From Triatoma infestans (lineage: Eukaryota > Arthropoda > Insecta > Hemiptera > Reduviidae), in assembly GCA_011037195.1 (NCBI GenBank), contig JAAEAF010008084.1:1-64000 (forward strand): a stretch of 64,000 nucleotides of DNA, written 5' to 3'. Below are positions 21,310 through 34,019 of this stretch, piece after piece; positions within the stretch are counted from its first letter, which is position 1; each line of letters begins with the position of its first letter. Position numbers and translations under genes: made by a program. A model generated the notes under the pieces. The model was not told the DNA's origin and searched no databases. It was given only the letters and a program-made list of their open reading frames with translations.

Positions 21310-22685
21310 GTGGACAAAAGTAAATTTTAAAATCAGTACGGTAAGGTTAGATAGGAGACATAGTAAGGAGCACTGGTGATTTTCCGAAGGATTGAAAAAA
21401 TTGGATACGGTAGGAATTAAGAATGCTTGGTTGAACCCGCGACCACAATGAAAAACCTAAAGCAGAAGTCAGCTCTCTACATGAAATTCATAATATCACT
21501 CTTTTATGATGGATGAGAATCCGAAACCGGATAAAAAACGCCAAAATAAGCATGCCACAAAGCATAAAATGCCAGATTTATAGCAAGCCCAACTGCATAC
21601 TTAAAATACAGATTTCTCCATGTTGGCTGGCCTATGCCAACCTTCGTTCTACTTGTAAAAATAGTTTGTATTACACAAACATTTTCTTTTTTTTAAATAA
21701 GTTAACGTTGTAATAGTTGTCGCAGAACACTTCAAAAATCAATTACCCGAGGAGCTTTTTGATTATAAGTACATGTAAATATTTGTTGTTCGGTTTCTAA
21801 ATTTGGAGTTAAGACACAATTTTTTATATAGTTTTTGAGGAAATTCAGGTGCATTTAATAAAAAGAAAATAAAATATTGAAGCGCTTCCTACAATGATTT
21901 TTATTTACTTATATTCATTGTGGTTATGATCACTGTATACTTTTTAGTTTACCAATTTCATCCCCGATCGAAGCGTAGCATTGTGTGATTTCTGTGAACA
22001 AATTAACTTCCTTTTAACAATACGACTACGAAATCTTTGTTTTCAACAAAAAATTTCAATATTGTTTGTAAACCAGCAAATAAATTAAAATTTTATCTTA
22101 ATATATGTAAAAGTTATGAATCAAAATGTAATATACATTTGAATATAATACAAATAAAGTTACCAACCACATAACGTTTGGTAACAACAACAAAAAAAAT
22201 AAAGTAAAAATGTGTGCGAGTATTTTCACGAAAGGGTTTAGTTGGTTTTTCCTTTTAGGTTTAGCAAGCTTTTAAATGATATTATAAAAGCATGCGAAAA
22301 AAAAAAGTTTTTTTTTTTAATGATTACGATCGTAAAAACTCTTATTTTAATACATAAATATAATAATTACCTGCTTTATAAGCACGCAACATACACAATA
22401 CTGAACGGCCAGAATTCTTGTTTGGCTTGAACATGCTGCAATATTCAAACTATAAATTTCATTTATTTACAATAATGTCACGTTTTGGTATTTTATTATT
22501 ATTATTACTTTAATATCTTTGTACCAAATAAAATTATTTCAATGTTTCTATAAATCTTTATTTAGAATTATTATTGATAATTTTTTTTTATTTTTATTGG
22601 TTGAACAGTAATTTTTTGTCGGCCAAATTCTTGTGAATTTTTCATCTTTTCCCAGATATCTCTTGCTTTTGAAATGTTATTGGTT
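21310..22685. other. Unassigned AT-rich stretch
   Basis: No coding, RNA or repeat feature could be supported. Short open frames at 21513-21713 and 22242-22430 have no recognised domains. Confidence 0.4.
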
Positions 22686-22689
22686 GTGT

Positions 22690-22826
22690 GGGAATTGTGG
22701 CTTGTGTGTTTGTAGTTGTTGGTGTAGCACGAGCGGTTTAGTAAAAGGCCTTGTAAGTATATATGTTTAAGACAGAGAAGTATCAGAAATAAAAATACTA
22801 GTCACCACTGCTAACAATAAATATAT
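22690..22826 (-). repeat. Dispersed repeat U, minus-strand fragment
   Basis: The complement reads AATATATTTATTGTTAGCAG, then a TGATACTTCTCTGTCTTAAA block and CTAAACCGCTCGTGCTACAC, closely matching 32515-32640. The FB-1 copy starting at 22827 lies directly against its outer end. Confidence 0.7.
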
Positions 22827-22864
22827 TTGTTGTGGTGGTTGGTTCCGCAGAGCTGGAAAGCATC
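22827..22864 (+). mobile_element. FB-1 foldback, copy e, left end only before a gap
   Basis: TTGTTGTGGTGGTTGGTTCC and GCAGAGCTGGAAAGCATC are the outer end of FB-1 in its most complete form. The sequence then runs into Ns. The right arm is not seen on the far side of the gap. Confidence 0.85.
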
Positions 22865-23228
22865 NNNNNNNNNNNNNNNNNNNNNNNNNNNNNNNNNNNN
22901 NNNNNNNNNNNNNNNNNNNNNNNNNNNNNNNNNNNNNNNNNNNNNNNNNNNNNNNNNNNNNNNNNNNNNNNNNNNNNNNNNNNNNNNNNNNNNNNNNNNN
23001 NNNNNNNNNNNNNNNNNNNNNNNNNNNNNNNNNNNNNNNNNNNNNNNNNNNNNNNNNNNNNNNNNNNNNNNNNNNNNNNNNNNNNNNNNNNNNNNNNNNN
23101 NNNNNNNNNNNNNNNNNNNNNNNNNNNNNNNNNNNNNNNNNNNNNNNNNNNNNNNNNNNNNNNNNNNNNNNNNNNNNNNNNNNNNNNNNNNNNNNNNNNN
23201 NNNNNNNNNNNNNNNNNNNNNNNNNNNN
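22865..23228. other. Assembly gap of 364 Ns
   Basis: All bases are N. It begins inside an FB-1 arm, so a strong hairpin or a repeat collapse is a likely cause. Open frames predicted across it are meaningless. Confidence 0.99.
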
Positions 23229-23900
23229 ACTCATCCACTCTAGCTGAGAGAAACAGCCCCTCTCGCACAGAGAGGAGAGGTTCGGCCAGTGGATATATCT
23301 ATGAGAGAGAAACAGTCAAGGATCATTCTGTTCAATTCAGTCTTACACATCAGACATCATTCTGTTGATTCACACTCCGTACATATCATTTTAGCCACAT
23401 CAGTCTGTCAGTTCAGTTCAGTTCTAAATTCTAAAGTGTAAAGTCCCTGGCAGTCAGTTATATATATACACATATCAATTATATATCTTAAACCAATCTT
23501 AAGGTGTTTATCTATCATCATCAACAACCAACATCTCCTCACAACACCCTTACATAAACTTATTAATATATTGTGGAACTGCACTGATTCTAAGATAGCG
23601 ATTCCTGAAGTGTTCTGCTTCGGTGTCTACACAACAAACTGTCTTGAAGGAATGTCTTCTAATAGTTCGATCAAATCTTTCCCTGTGAGAAGAAGGGGTA
23701 GACAATGCTATCAAGGTTCATGAACTCTCCCTGCAACTGTACTCTTCTACCTGGGTTACCCTTTTTGCGAACGAGCTTGCATTTTTCTTATAATTTTGAT
23801 TATTTTCTTTAAATAAAATAGATATAATTTCTTGCATCCATCATCATTCATACGTTTGAGAGTTAGAGAACTGAGTTTAAAATATCGTGAAGAAAAATAC
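23229..23900. other. Unassigned region, possibly LTR-like debris
   Basis: Starts just after the gap with a C- and A-rich strand bearing repeated CAGTCAGTT/CAGTTCAGTTCAG phrases (23405-23460) and TA-rich runs. This is reminiscent of an LTR or leader, but no matching ends, primer-binding site or second copy were found, so no assignment is made. Confidence 0.25.
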
Positions 23901-23923
23901 TACTGATTACTGATTACGTAAAT

Positions 23924-24960
23924 ATGGATAATGTAAAATTGATTTTACGAAGATTTATTTTGTACGAATTCCAACAAGCAGCTTCAGAACGGAAGGCAAG
24001 TGAAAATTTGCAACAAGTATTCGGAGAGGATGCACTATCAATATGTATGACAGAAAACTAGTTCGGAGAATTTCAAATGAGGAACTTCAAACTTAGAAGA
24101 CAAGTTTCTCACCGGCAGGCCTGCGAATATTGATAATGATAATTCTGCACACTGAATTGAAAATAGGCTCAATAAAATCGGGTGCTTGCAAAGTAGTTCG
24201 GACTATCCCAAACGTCCATCGTAAAGCATATCCATCAACCTGGTTTTAATCTTGAAATACGTGAAATTGTTACCTCATAATCACTCCCCCAACAGAAGTT
24301 TGGCAGATGTGGTACGAATTTGTTCAACTCTTCTCCTAAAGTATTGACGAGTATGTTTTTTTTTTTGGACTCAATATGATGGGGGATGAGAATTGATAAA
24401 TTAGAAAGATAACCATTGCCATTAGGAAACGTGCACATTGTCCAGTCAGCCAGGTCTCTCAATAGCAAAAACCTGGCTTCATAGAAAGAAGAAAATGTTG
24501 TGCATTTGATGGGATATTGAGGGCTTGGTGCAAACCATTAAAGCTGAAAGAGCAGCTGGATAGACAATGTGAAAAAATCTGCAATAATCGTTCCAGATTC
24601 ACAGGAACAAGGGGAAGAATCATTCATCATGATAATGCCCAAGCGCAAAAAGCTTTAGGGGGCTCAGAAAAAATGAAGTGAATGAATATAATGGAAATCT
24701 TCCTCGTCCGCCATATTCTCTAGTATGATTATCACCTATTTTGGTATCTCCAAAATTTTCTAAAGGGAAAATTTTGGAAAATGTCGATCAATTTCACAAG
24801 CTCCTTAGATAAATATTTTCGTAGCAAGTAAAAGGATTTTTACATAAGGGAAATTGAGCAGTTGCCAGAAAGGTAACAAACGGTTGGCTCAAACTGGGAC
24901 ATGTATTTTAGATTGAAGAAGTAAATTGGGTTCTCAAAATATTTACAATTTACCAACAAA
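23924..24960 (+). pseudogene. Dead mariner transposase (second mariner family)
   Basis: A start codon at 23924 opens MDNVKLILRRFILYEFQQAA and LQQVFGEDALSICMTEN, then a stop where the family has tryptophan. This is the N-terminal helix-turn-helix of a mariner transposase. Later pieces are TGRPANIDND (about 24110-24140), an IDE at about 24342-24350 for the first catalytic Asp, KPGFIERRKCCAFDGILRAW (about 24467-24525), RIIHHDNAQ with the second Asp (about 24616-24640), and PPYSL...YDYHLFWYLQNFL with the third (about 24708-24770). Multiple frameshifts and stops make it inactive. It differs clearly from the mariner at 36643-37591. Terminal inverted repeats were not found. Confidence 0.85.
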
Positions 24961-24969
24961 TTTAAGTTT

Positions 24970-27195
24970 TATGATTTTCCAATAATTATTAATTCTCCAT
25001 TAAATTAAAGTTACTCCATCTTAAGAGAAGAATTCTTATATAGCTATAAATCATCAATTGCTATAAGATTTTTCGTGGCAACGAAGAACAACAGACAAAA
25101 AAATGGAAGTATGCCGATAAGTAATATGATTTACCCGGATACAATAACCGAGATACAGCACATTTTGACAAGGTTCTAGTTGAATTCTTGAGAAACTTAT
25201 TAGAAGGTATAGTATCAAGGAAAGTAAGCAGATTAGCGTGCGCCTTGTAAACTGGTTTATAGAGATCCGCAAGAGTAGGAGGGTGTCATATTTATATCGG
25301 GGAAATGAATTTAGCCTCTCGAGCTCTCAAATCTCGTGAGACACAGGTATTCTCACAAATGAAAATATAAAGAAGGATATTTCTCAAATTTCTAACTAGA
25401 ACTCCAGAAACTAGAACAGATTTGCTTCCAGTTTAGAATCCTAACAATGCTTTTAATGTATATTAATATTATATAGATGGCAGTACCATACATTGTACTG
25501 AACACTGGTACTTTAGAAGTCCGTACCTCAAGTTGATGGATTTAACCCAGATAGAACCTGCAATTATTCATTGTTGAGATATTTTGATAAAACACACACA
25601 CCATACAGCTAAAAACATTTTTTGCGTACCCAGAGAACCTCAAAAATTCAGGGCACCTCAATTTCGAAAATTCGGCATAATCTCAATACTTCTTCTTACA
25701 GGCGTAAGAGAAAGTAAAAATTAGGAAGTTGATTAGAGCAAGACATGCGCAATTGCTTATATAAACTGAGTATCTGGAGTCATCTGAAGATGGATGACTG
25801 TTAAACTGGAAGATAGTCGAGTTAAATTAGATAAGAAAAAAAATTAAAAGAACCAAGATAACTGCAATAAATTTACCAGGATTTCTTTTTTAACTAAATA
25901 ATAAATAATGTAACATTATATATTTGCATTAAGTGTGAGGAGGAAGATGAAGAAGAAAAAGAAAGCTTAGGGCAAGACGAGCGAGACCCTGTTACATTGT
26001 CCTAACTTGCACCGACCCCAAACTGGCAAACAGACTCTAATGCTTCTCTCATATACAGCGCCCTTTTCGTGCTACAACCCCCCCGGACATTTAAATTATA
26101 GGAGAAAGGTAATTTTTCTCACAGAACCAAGTTGTTAAAGTGATCTTTTTACAAGTTTGCTCTTAAGTATGAACCGGGCTTCCTAATGGCAGCCTATATT
26201 TCTCAACACAAAACTTTAGGAGTTTAAAAAAAATGGAGTAAGCAGAAATGATGGTTAAGAAGGAGAAGCGTAAGAAGGGGTTAGTAAGGAAAAAAAAATC
26301 CGTTGCCATAATTTACTACGGCATAAGTTGGGTCCACCCCCCTCCAGTTAGGGTAGTTATATTTTTCATCCAGGAAAAAAAAAGGAAAAAGGGCCACAAC
26401 AAACTCACGCGCGCAATACTAGTGGCAACAGAAATAAGGATGGTTAAGCAGTAGAGAGAGTTTGGGAGGCACAAATGGCTGAAAACATAGAACCAGAGAA
26501 GACGTTACTTCATGAAGTGGCACCTATTACCTGATACTATTAAGAGCCTCAGGGTTTACAGAGTTCTTCGCTTAAAAACTCCTCTTCAAGTTGAGTGGCC
26601 CCTCCCTCTAGCTCTATCCCTCCAAACAACACAACGCTTCTGTCGACCCACCAAAAAGTACTTTGTTAGTGTTCTGTTCTGCCAACAGTTGGAGCTTAGT
26701 TTCGTTTAACATTGTTAGTCTCACAGTTTTAATCAAAACTAAGCACATTGTATTGGCGAATTACTGAATATAGAAGAAGTGCATAAGAATGAAAATCACT
26801 TTCAAACTTTAGCCTTTCACATATTCCAAAAATATAATATATAAAACGAAGTTCCTAGCAAATGGAAGACGATACACTAATCCCAATAATCTCTAATTTC
26901 ATTTTTTATGTCTATCATATTGATAATATTAAATAGAACTGCCGATAACCTATATTTGGTTTAGTATTTACATTAAGGTTTTCTTGGAGATGTAGTTTTA
27001 TTATTGCTAAACACACAAATCCAGTGGGACCTACAAGATCTATAATGGCCCCTCTTCCCTTAGGTGTCAACAAAAGAATGGACTGTGTAAATTTTGTTTG
27101 TATAAGACAGTGTAGATATAAATGTAAGTGGCGTGAGTGTTTGTGATGTGCCTGTTGAGGGTACGATAAACTCATAAACTACCTGGAGCGTTAGG
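24970..27195. other. Unassigned AT-rich stretch
   Basis: No feature could be supported. A purine-rich patch lies at 25935-25985 and a lysine-codon-rich patch at 26240-26420. Open frames there, up to 86 codons, have no recognised domains. Confidence 0.35.
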
Positions 27196-27204
27196 AAGTC
27201 AGGA

Positions 27205-27415
27205 TTTTTTGTTTTAATTTAAGGCAAGTTAATATCATTGGCCATCTCAGTGCACACCCAGTCTCTCAGCAGTATTCTCTCGTTATATACAACGTGCCCA
27301 TCAACTTGACAGTGAGCTGTAGAGGCTCCTAGGGCGAGAAAATGTAACAGCAGCACTGCTAGACCCGATCCTGGGAACTTGCGTTACAAGTTCAGTGCAC
27401 TACCACTATAAAACA
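27205..27415 (-). mobile_element. SINE-A copy, heavily decayed
   Basis: The complement of a SINE-A: the tail region at 27213-27250 (AATTTAAGGCAAGTTAATAT), the body GACAGTGAGCTGTAGAGGCT at 27311-27330, and a mutated B box within the GACCCGATCCTGGGA region. The A box is barely recognisable. No TSD was identified. Confidence 0.75.
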
Positions 27416-27419
27416 TAAA

Positions 27420-27735
27420 ACCCTAGTATTTAGATAAGGAGTACCGTGATCTGGAAGCTCAAAAATTTTCTTAGATCACCAAGCAGGTCATCGTATCAAA
27501 TAGTATAAATAAGGAGCGGTAAGTTAGGTGTTTCAATTTAACTTCATATAATCGCCATTACAACTAGAATCCAAATTTTCCAATCAACCACCTTTTACAT
27601 TATCATTTTTGTGATCTTTATCGAAAGAGGTATTTACAGTTTGTAAATGATCAAATTATTGAGATCATGTCAAATTTTACGAAATTGAGTTTTCAGCATT
27701 CACATTTGACGGCGGATGTTTTACGGTGTTTAAAA
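27420..27735. other. Unassigned AT-rich stretch
   Basis: No feature was recognised. Confidence 0.4.
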
Positions 27736-27739
27736 TAAA

Positions 27740-28690
27740 ATAATCGGTATTAGTTCAAGCTACTTCGGATGGCGGAGGAAGGAGCCACGCCTCTTCTCTA
27801 TCAAGCTTCACGGGATGCACCGTGTCCCGTGCCCACAAATGGTAATGAGGTTCAAACGGGACACGGCTGCAGCATTCACGTTCTCTTCTGGTGTCCTCTC
27901 TCGACGAGGCTAGAATCCATATGGAATTCAAGCTGATAAGTAGGGGGAAGAACTGGCCGGGAGAATGTAAAGAGCTGGTAAAAAAATGTAAGGAATTTCG
28001 AAGACTTTGTCGAGTTCGCTCAAGAAGTCGCGGTAATAAGAAGGACTAGACGAATAAGTAGAGGTCCGCCTCCCCGTGGCAGGGACGGGAAATTATCTAC
28101 CTTGTAGATAAGGCTAAGTGTAGGCACCGGTTTTGGCGCTATGCGCTAGGAACGGTGGCTAAGGGTGTGTGTAATAATATCAAGGTTCACTGCTTCATTA
28201 GCCTTCAAGCAGTAACGACCCTGAAGTGGCTAATCGCAATATGGGCGAATCATCGGTTTCTAGCAACGACCCCTGTCTGGCTGCGATCTCAACCCGGACA
28301 CTCAAGTGTTTTTCATGAAAAAGGCTGCGGAAACCTAAAAGATCCTTCTGATTTCATTTTTTTATTTCAGGACTTAAAGAGGACTGTACGCCAGACAATG
28401 GTTTGATATGGTGGAATTGTCAATAGATGATCAAAAAATCACGTCTTCTCTATTTTCGTGGCGCCACCAATAGCGCTGCGAAAATAAAATCCACGTTAGT
28501 ACTTAGTAGTAGCGACGTTAGCAATTAGTGCCTTCCCCAGCACTTATAGCCAACCACTTGCTCAGGCGGATAAGTGGAGGGAGTTAGAAGTGACGTTGAG
28601 CCTAGACCTTATCATTCAGGATTTACACTGAGGAGACCTTTAGAGAGGCTTCTAGAGCTTTGACATTCTAAAGCGCTATCTTTCTAATTT
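27740..28690. other. Second GC-rich block of unknown nature
   Basis: Composition is again raised compared with the flanks. It holds a 42-codon frame from about 27919, MEFKLISRGKNWPGECKELV..., basic and lysine/arginine-rich, and an 83-codon frame at 28155-28406. Neither matches a domain I recognise. A short palindrome, TCTACCTTGTAGA, lies near 28095. No similarity to the block at 20200-21305 was seen by eye. Confidence 0.35.
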
Positions 28691-28739
28691 GCAACATTAT
28701 TAATATGCTTTTGTGAACTGGAGACATATTATAAGAAGG

Positions 28740-29145
28740 ATATTTCTAGAAATAAGGCCATTCATTCCCGCTTTGTTTATAAGTTTTCCTGTATTTGTTC
28801 TAATTTTAAAACATTGGAGGATAGAAGATTGAGAACTAATTTGCTGTATTTAAAAAAGTTACCAAATAGTGTAACTGTCTAGACCTACGTCGCATATTGC
28901 GAAACTCTTTATCCGACGGTGATAGTTTATGTAAAACTCATATATGTGCTAATAACCATGTCATTTCAAGAAAATGTAAAGAATCGAATGATTTTTTTTA
29001 ACCTCTGATGATGATTTCCAATTGTTGAAGCATTTATTCTAGAATAGATAAGGTCTGTGTATACTTAATTGTTATTACTATTGCATTGACTTCAACTAAT
29101 TTGGCACTGATCCTTGTTAGATACAATATAAATAAATAAATAAAG
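28740..29145 (+). pseudogene. Probable LINE 3' end with AATA tail
   Basis: One frame reads FVYKFSCICSNFKTLEDRRL and RTNLLYLKKLPNS (about 28776-28872). This resembles the helical segment shortly before the C terminus of several LINE families (L-x-x-RR-x-x-x-D-L-x-x-L-Y-K). The segment ends in AATATAAATAAATAAATAAA at about 29126-29145, like the tail of the LINE at 6612-7559. Stops interrupt the frame and no TSD was found. Confidence 0.5.
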
Positions 29146-29149
29146 AGAA

Positions 29150-31470
29150 GATGACCTAATGACCTAATTATAGTATTTCTTTTACATTTATTTGAAAATT
29201 TACAATTGTTGGTACGCTTGCGTAAACGGCAACAAGTAAATGAGATGACTTACAATGACGGTAAAGGAGAAATCACCCAGTGGTGTCACTCTACACTACA
29301 TTTGGCTGCTCACTTTTATAAGAGATCATAAGGTCACTGCTAGTCGTCACTGGTCACTGGAATGGATACTGAGGAAAGTTGATAATCGGCGAGAGGGATG
29401 TAAAATTATAGTATAAAACACAACAATGCTATCACTGGTTTTGAATTTATAATCTAAATAATTTTATAAATTTAAATTTATATTCTAATATTTATAATCA
29501 TTAAATTTTCAAAATATTAGAGAATGATGTTGCAATCTAGCAGTTTTAATCTATCATTTCGTTCATATTTAAATTATATATGCAATGAATATAATAATTT
29601 GAACTCAATTTGATTATTTGGTGCTCAATCATACAATGATTCAGAATTAAGTTATAAAGAAATAACTAACTGCCAACTTTAATTTTTCATTATTTCTTCA
29701 ATGGCATGAAAACCTTGAATGATTACAACTGTAAAAAAAAAAAAAAAAAGAATCCAGTAGAGATTAGACCGTGATAAAATGAAAGCTATTAATACTGCCC
29801 TTACACGCTATCTAGGATAAAGAGAGCAATGAAGACACGCTATCAGAACACATGAAAGTCTACTGATTTCTAAAAGGTGCATAACCCGTCTACCACCATC
29901 TAAAACGGAAAGGAATCCCAATGCACCTGTTACCACTTTACGATCATCAAGTTAAAATAATAGAGCGTTCGACAAGGTTATGTTCACTAATAAAGGTATA
30001 TCGACATTTAACAACATATAAGCTCCATCTTATCATTTAAAAGAGATACTACGATGCTAAAAAAATGTTCATATTTAATGATAATAAATATTAAACCAAA
30101 TTCATTACTTTCTTTTATTATTTGTAAGAGGAAGAAGTATTACGCTCGTGTAAATTTTGCAAATTGAGTTTTCACCGGAAGTATATACTTTGAGGTCCCC
30201 TGAGAACGAATAAATGTTTTTACGGAATGTCTATTTCAGAATATAAGTGCGTATGTATACATATAATATTATTTATCACTTCTATTATGTGCTGGATAGG
30301 TACTTTTCCCCCTCAATCTCTTTATTTAATTAAGAAGAGTAAGATTTGAAGTTTAAAGAAAATCTGATATTTAAAAAAAATAATTGAAATAACAGCAGTA
30401 AGACAAAATCATTTGAGTGTTTCATACCAGATTTTCATAAATGTAAAATGAGAAACATTTTCGCCAAAGCCATGCTAGCTATAGTATTAAGTAGAAAAAA
30501 AAATATATATGCATTGATTTTATGGATGAATTCATTTGCTAATTCAACAGCCAATCAAATGGCACTATTTCATTGATTTCACCAATCACGTACGCATTGC
30601 AGCAATAATATACTACTATGCTATATTAGCAATTTATATGCACTGGAGCTAGTTGAAATCTTTCATAAGATATATATATAAGGTAATGGAGGTGTAATTT
30701 AAGAACAAAATCTTCAATTTTTTAATTTTTTATTTTTTTTTACCGATATTCACACCTATTCCAAGCATTACAACAAAAAATTTTGAAATTGTGGACAAAC
30801 AATCAAAACTGAAGAAGTCACTCAATCTATTCCAATCTACTTAATAAAGTAGATCACCAAATAAACGGTGAGGTAACCACAGCGTGCTTAAAACATCTCC
30901 CTTCCCCATAAAACTCGCCTTCTGGTAAGCTTAGTTCTCCATGGACTATTACGCCACAGAAGGAAATAGATCATGAAGCTAGTGACATTTTAGTCTTCGA
31001 GTAGAATTTACAAGATTAGTGTGGGATGTAAGTTAACGGACAAGAGGATTGACATGAGATGATAGAAGATTATGAAATTTGTTCAAAATCAAATAGCATT
31101 CTTGACGGAGATATAGAATATTCAAATCTATAATGGCTGGAAACAAAGAAAGAAGCTGAAACGATTTTATGGAAGATTATGGATTGGAGTGGTTTTGGAT
31201 ACGATAATAATTAGATCGTCTGATTGAACTCCAAAGTGCTGCACTATATGTCCAAACAGATTTGTTGATTAGACTTCGTTGGTAAATATTAAGTTAGATC
31301 GTTTGTCAAGTAATCGCATCAGCATTTTGTAATATTGAAGTAGTGCCTGTCGTTTAAGTCTGGTACGTGGATTCTAGGTGAGGTGTTGGTCCAAGTAGCG
31401 AACGCTGACGCTGTCATAATAAATTGGAGCAGTAGTGATTCGGTTGGAGACTGAAAGAAATGATTTTGCT
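29150..31470. other. Unassigned AT-rich stretch with R phrases
   Basis: R-repeat phrases occur at about 30110-30480 (GAGTTTTCACCGGAAGTATA; CTTTGAGGTCCCCTGAGAAC). Otherwise no gene, RNA or repeat could be supported. Confidence 0.4.
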
Positions 31471-31473
31471 CTT

Positions 31474-31741
31474 AACACTGATGGTTTTTTTCTAATTTTT
31501 TTTTATTTAAGGCTAGGTCAACTTCTATGGTCATTGGCGCCTAGAGCCTTCTCACTGCACTGCCGGCCTCCGGACAGTGTTTTCTCGCTGCAGATGTAGA
31601 TGTAGAGCTGGACAGTGAGCTGTAGATGCTCCTAGGAAGCAAAAAATCTAAGGGTAGCACAGCTGGACTCGAACCTGGGTCCTCCGCATGGGAGTCCAGT
31701 ACGCTAACCACTTAGCTATTCTCTTCCCTAACAACACTGAT
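31474..31741 (-). mobile_element. SINE-A copy with 9-bp TSD
   Basis: Minus-strand SINE. The head near 31727 reads GGGAAGAGAATAGCTAAGTG, and the B box is CAGGTTCGAGTCC. The A-type tail GTTGACCTAGCCTTAAAT plus A run lies at 31485-31520. AACACTGAT flanks it at 31474-31482 and 31733-31741. A GATGTAGATGTAGAGC slippage near 31600 is specific to this copy. Confidence 0.9.
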
Positions 31742-32012
31742 TTTGACTCTCCATTTGTTGAAATTTTCATAAATTTGAAGTAAACGTTTTAATAACTTAG
31801 TATTTATTTGGAAATAATTCATTTTAATTACACAAAAACGAAATAATTTGTGAAAGTAGTATTATCTATACTGAAAATTCTTATAAGTAATTATCTACTC
31901 AAAATTCAAACTATCGCATGAAACAACAAAACTATCGTATTAATTTGGAATAATTTTGATAATAATCGGACCAGTGCATTTTGCGTATTTTTTAGTTTCC
32001 CTTCCAATAACC

Positions 32013-32165
32013 TCCCCCATATACAGCTAACAATCCAACAAGAGTAAAGTACGTATATAATGGAAACATTGCACTTAACACGAAATTGATATATTTACTC
32101 TGACGATGAATGAAAATCCAAAACTGGTTAGGAATAAAAGAAATATGCATGATATTGTAGTGGAA
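32013..32165 (+). mobile_element. FB-2 single-arm copy
   Basis: The segment resembles one arm of the foldback at 40531-40976: CTCCCCCATATACAGCTAAC, then TTTACTCTGACGATGAATGA and a TTAGGAATAAAAGAAATATG block. The opposite arm is absent. The hammerhead-like block (32095-32136) keeps CTGACGA, but GAAAC is AAAAC. Confidence 0.65.
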
Positions 32166-32169
32166 GGAA

Positions 32170-32660
32170 GAAATGCAAAAATAAATACTTTGGAAAAATA
32201 TTTTAAGTGAACTAATTATGGCAAAAATAATGTATTTTAGAGTCAGGTACTATAATTTAAGGTCATTACTGCTAAAGAAACAAAAGCACATGAATCGGTT
32301 AGGAAAATAACAATGCCACTTGGCCAACTGTTTTGCAAGAGAAAATCCCCCGTTAGAGAGGACATTTCTTCAAGACAGACCTGCATTCTGCTTTCAAACA
32401 ATACAGTTTGTTGTAGACACCGAAACAGAACACTTCAGGAATCACTATTTTAGACTCAGTGCAGTTAATAATAAGTTTATAATATACTTGCAAATAACTT
32501 GTAGTTATTATTTTAATTGAATATATTTATTGTTAGCAGTGGTGACTACTTTCTTATTTCTGATACTTCTCTCTTAAACACATATACTTACAAGCCACCT
32601 TACAAAACCGCTCAAGCCACTACAAGCTACCACTACAAACAACAACTCAACACTCCAATT
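32170..32660 (+). repeat. Dispersed repeat U, best copy
   Basis: Contains TGTATTTTAGAGTCAGGTAC, TTCTTCAAGACAGACCTGCA, AATATATTTATTGTTAGCAG and CTTACAAAACCGCTCAAGCC in order. All but details recur at 54930-55345, 59290-59620, 15195-15560 and, inverted, at 22690-22826. The 66-codon frame at 32320-32520 is within the repeat and probably meaningless. The identity (LTR, Helitron filler or other) is unknown. Confidence 0.65.
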
Positions 32661-32699
32661 ACATTTCAATACGAAATATAAAATACCAGATGTTAGGCG

Positions 32700-33595
32700 T
32701 AGATTATTGTGGCTTGGTTATTGCAGTCCATTACTAATTTTGATCTAATACAGATCGCCTATTATCTTTTACTATAATAAAAGAAAAGAATACAATTTTA
32801 GAATAGAATTGAAGTTTAGCCTAGAATAAATTTTTTTTTTTTCTTCTATCTTCATCATTCTTCTATCTTTCTTTCTCCATTCATGAATCAAGGCAAAACT
32901 ATAATGGAACAATGGCGGAGTCTAATTTATATAATTTAAAATAACCTTCAGTTTTCGGTACAACAACGGATCAAAAAATTATAGCTATGCACATTTGACT
33001 AAACATAGTGTATAGGGTAAACAAAGAATTACGTAGAATGTTTTTAAAAGGGATAGTAGTTTCGTTGTTAAATATAAAAGTGAGGAGTGCTGTAATATGT
33101 ATATATATATGTTAGGGGGATGGTGTACGTAGTAAGTCTGGGTAAAGTAGCAGTAACATTGGGATTAAGGGAGAGCCGTATACACTGGCTAGGATACTAT
33201 GGGGAGTATGCTGCATGGATGTGTCTTTGTGGGTGCGTGTCTCTACTGTTTACATCCTCTCCACTTTCCTCTTCCAATTCTTTTAACTTCATTTAGAACT
33301 TTCTACCAGACCTCTAAATTTAATTCTCTAACCTTGCTTATTGCCAGCACAATAACAACACACCGCCATAAATAATAAAAAGACATTGCTAATCAACTAT
33401 AAATACTATAACTAAGACTAGTAGTTTTTTTTTTTTCTATTTACTTCATTATAAAAATATTGATTAAAGCAAAAAAGATTCAAGAAATTTCCGCGCATCA
33501 CATCATTGTCTTTGATTACATTTAATCTGAATGCAATATCAAATAGAGCATTAATAAACAATATCATTTAAGTATTATAGTGGACAGAATGATGA
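32700..33595. other. Unassigned AT-rich stretch
   Basis: No feature could be supported. Confidence 0.4.
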
Positions 33596-33639
33596 AAATA
33601 TTTGTTTAGATTTTCTTTTTTTTTTTTAGGTATAGCTGG

Positions 33640-34005
33640 AACAGGTGTCATTGATGATGGTGAATAGCGGTAAATATGAAGACACAAAAACTCCTCTACG
33701 AATCTGCCGGATATGTATGTTGTTTTATCGCCATCGTTTGCGAACTGTAATGTGTACACAATGTCTTATCTGCAAACTCTACCCCCATGCTACTGTATTT
33801 CTTTTTCGAGTTTTCCGAATGCCTATTCTATGTATACTTTAAATCAAGTTGGTGATAGTGAACACCCTGCTTTAAAAGTCTTTCTCGATTGTCATTTCTT
33901 GAGAAAGCTTGCCATTCCATTTCAAACTGCACCTTGTCTGTCTGAATATAATTCCTGTATGGCACACATTAAATATTTATTCAGCATTCTCTGACGCATC
34001 CAGAA
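33640..34005 (-). pseudogene. LINE reverse transcriptase remnant (another family)
   Basis: On the minus strand one frame reads KAGCSLSPT-stop-FKVYIE (about 33865-33825), then AFGKLEKEIQ, and then DIVYTLQFANDGD at about 33775-33735. These correspond to the RT motif (R/K)QGCSLSPTLFN(I/V)YIE and the catalytic F(A/V)DD, here mutated to FAND. Upstream (33960-33880) a broken frame continues the fingers region. Stops within motifs show that it is inactive. The family differs from the RT at 6040-7960. Confidence 0.75.
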
Positions 34006-34019
34006 CATTTTTTTTTTTA

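Noticed and set aside
22767..23368. Long frames across the N stretch.
   Set aside because: They consist of undetermined residues over an assembly gap.
29004..29040. CTCTGATGATGATTTCCAAT followed by TGTTGAAGC resembles the hammerhead-like block.
   Set aside because: GAAAC is GAAGC, stem II pairs poorly and there is no inverted partner. It more likely belongs to a LINE 3' region.
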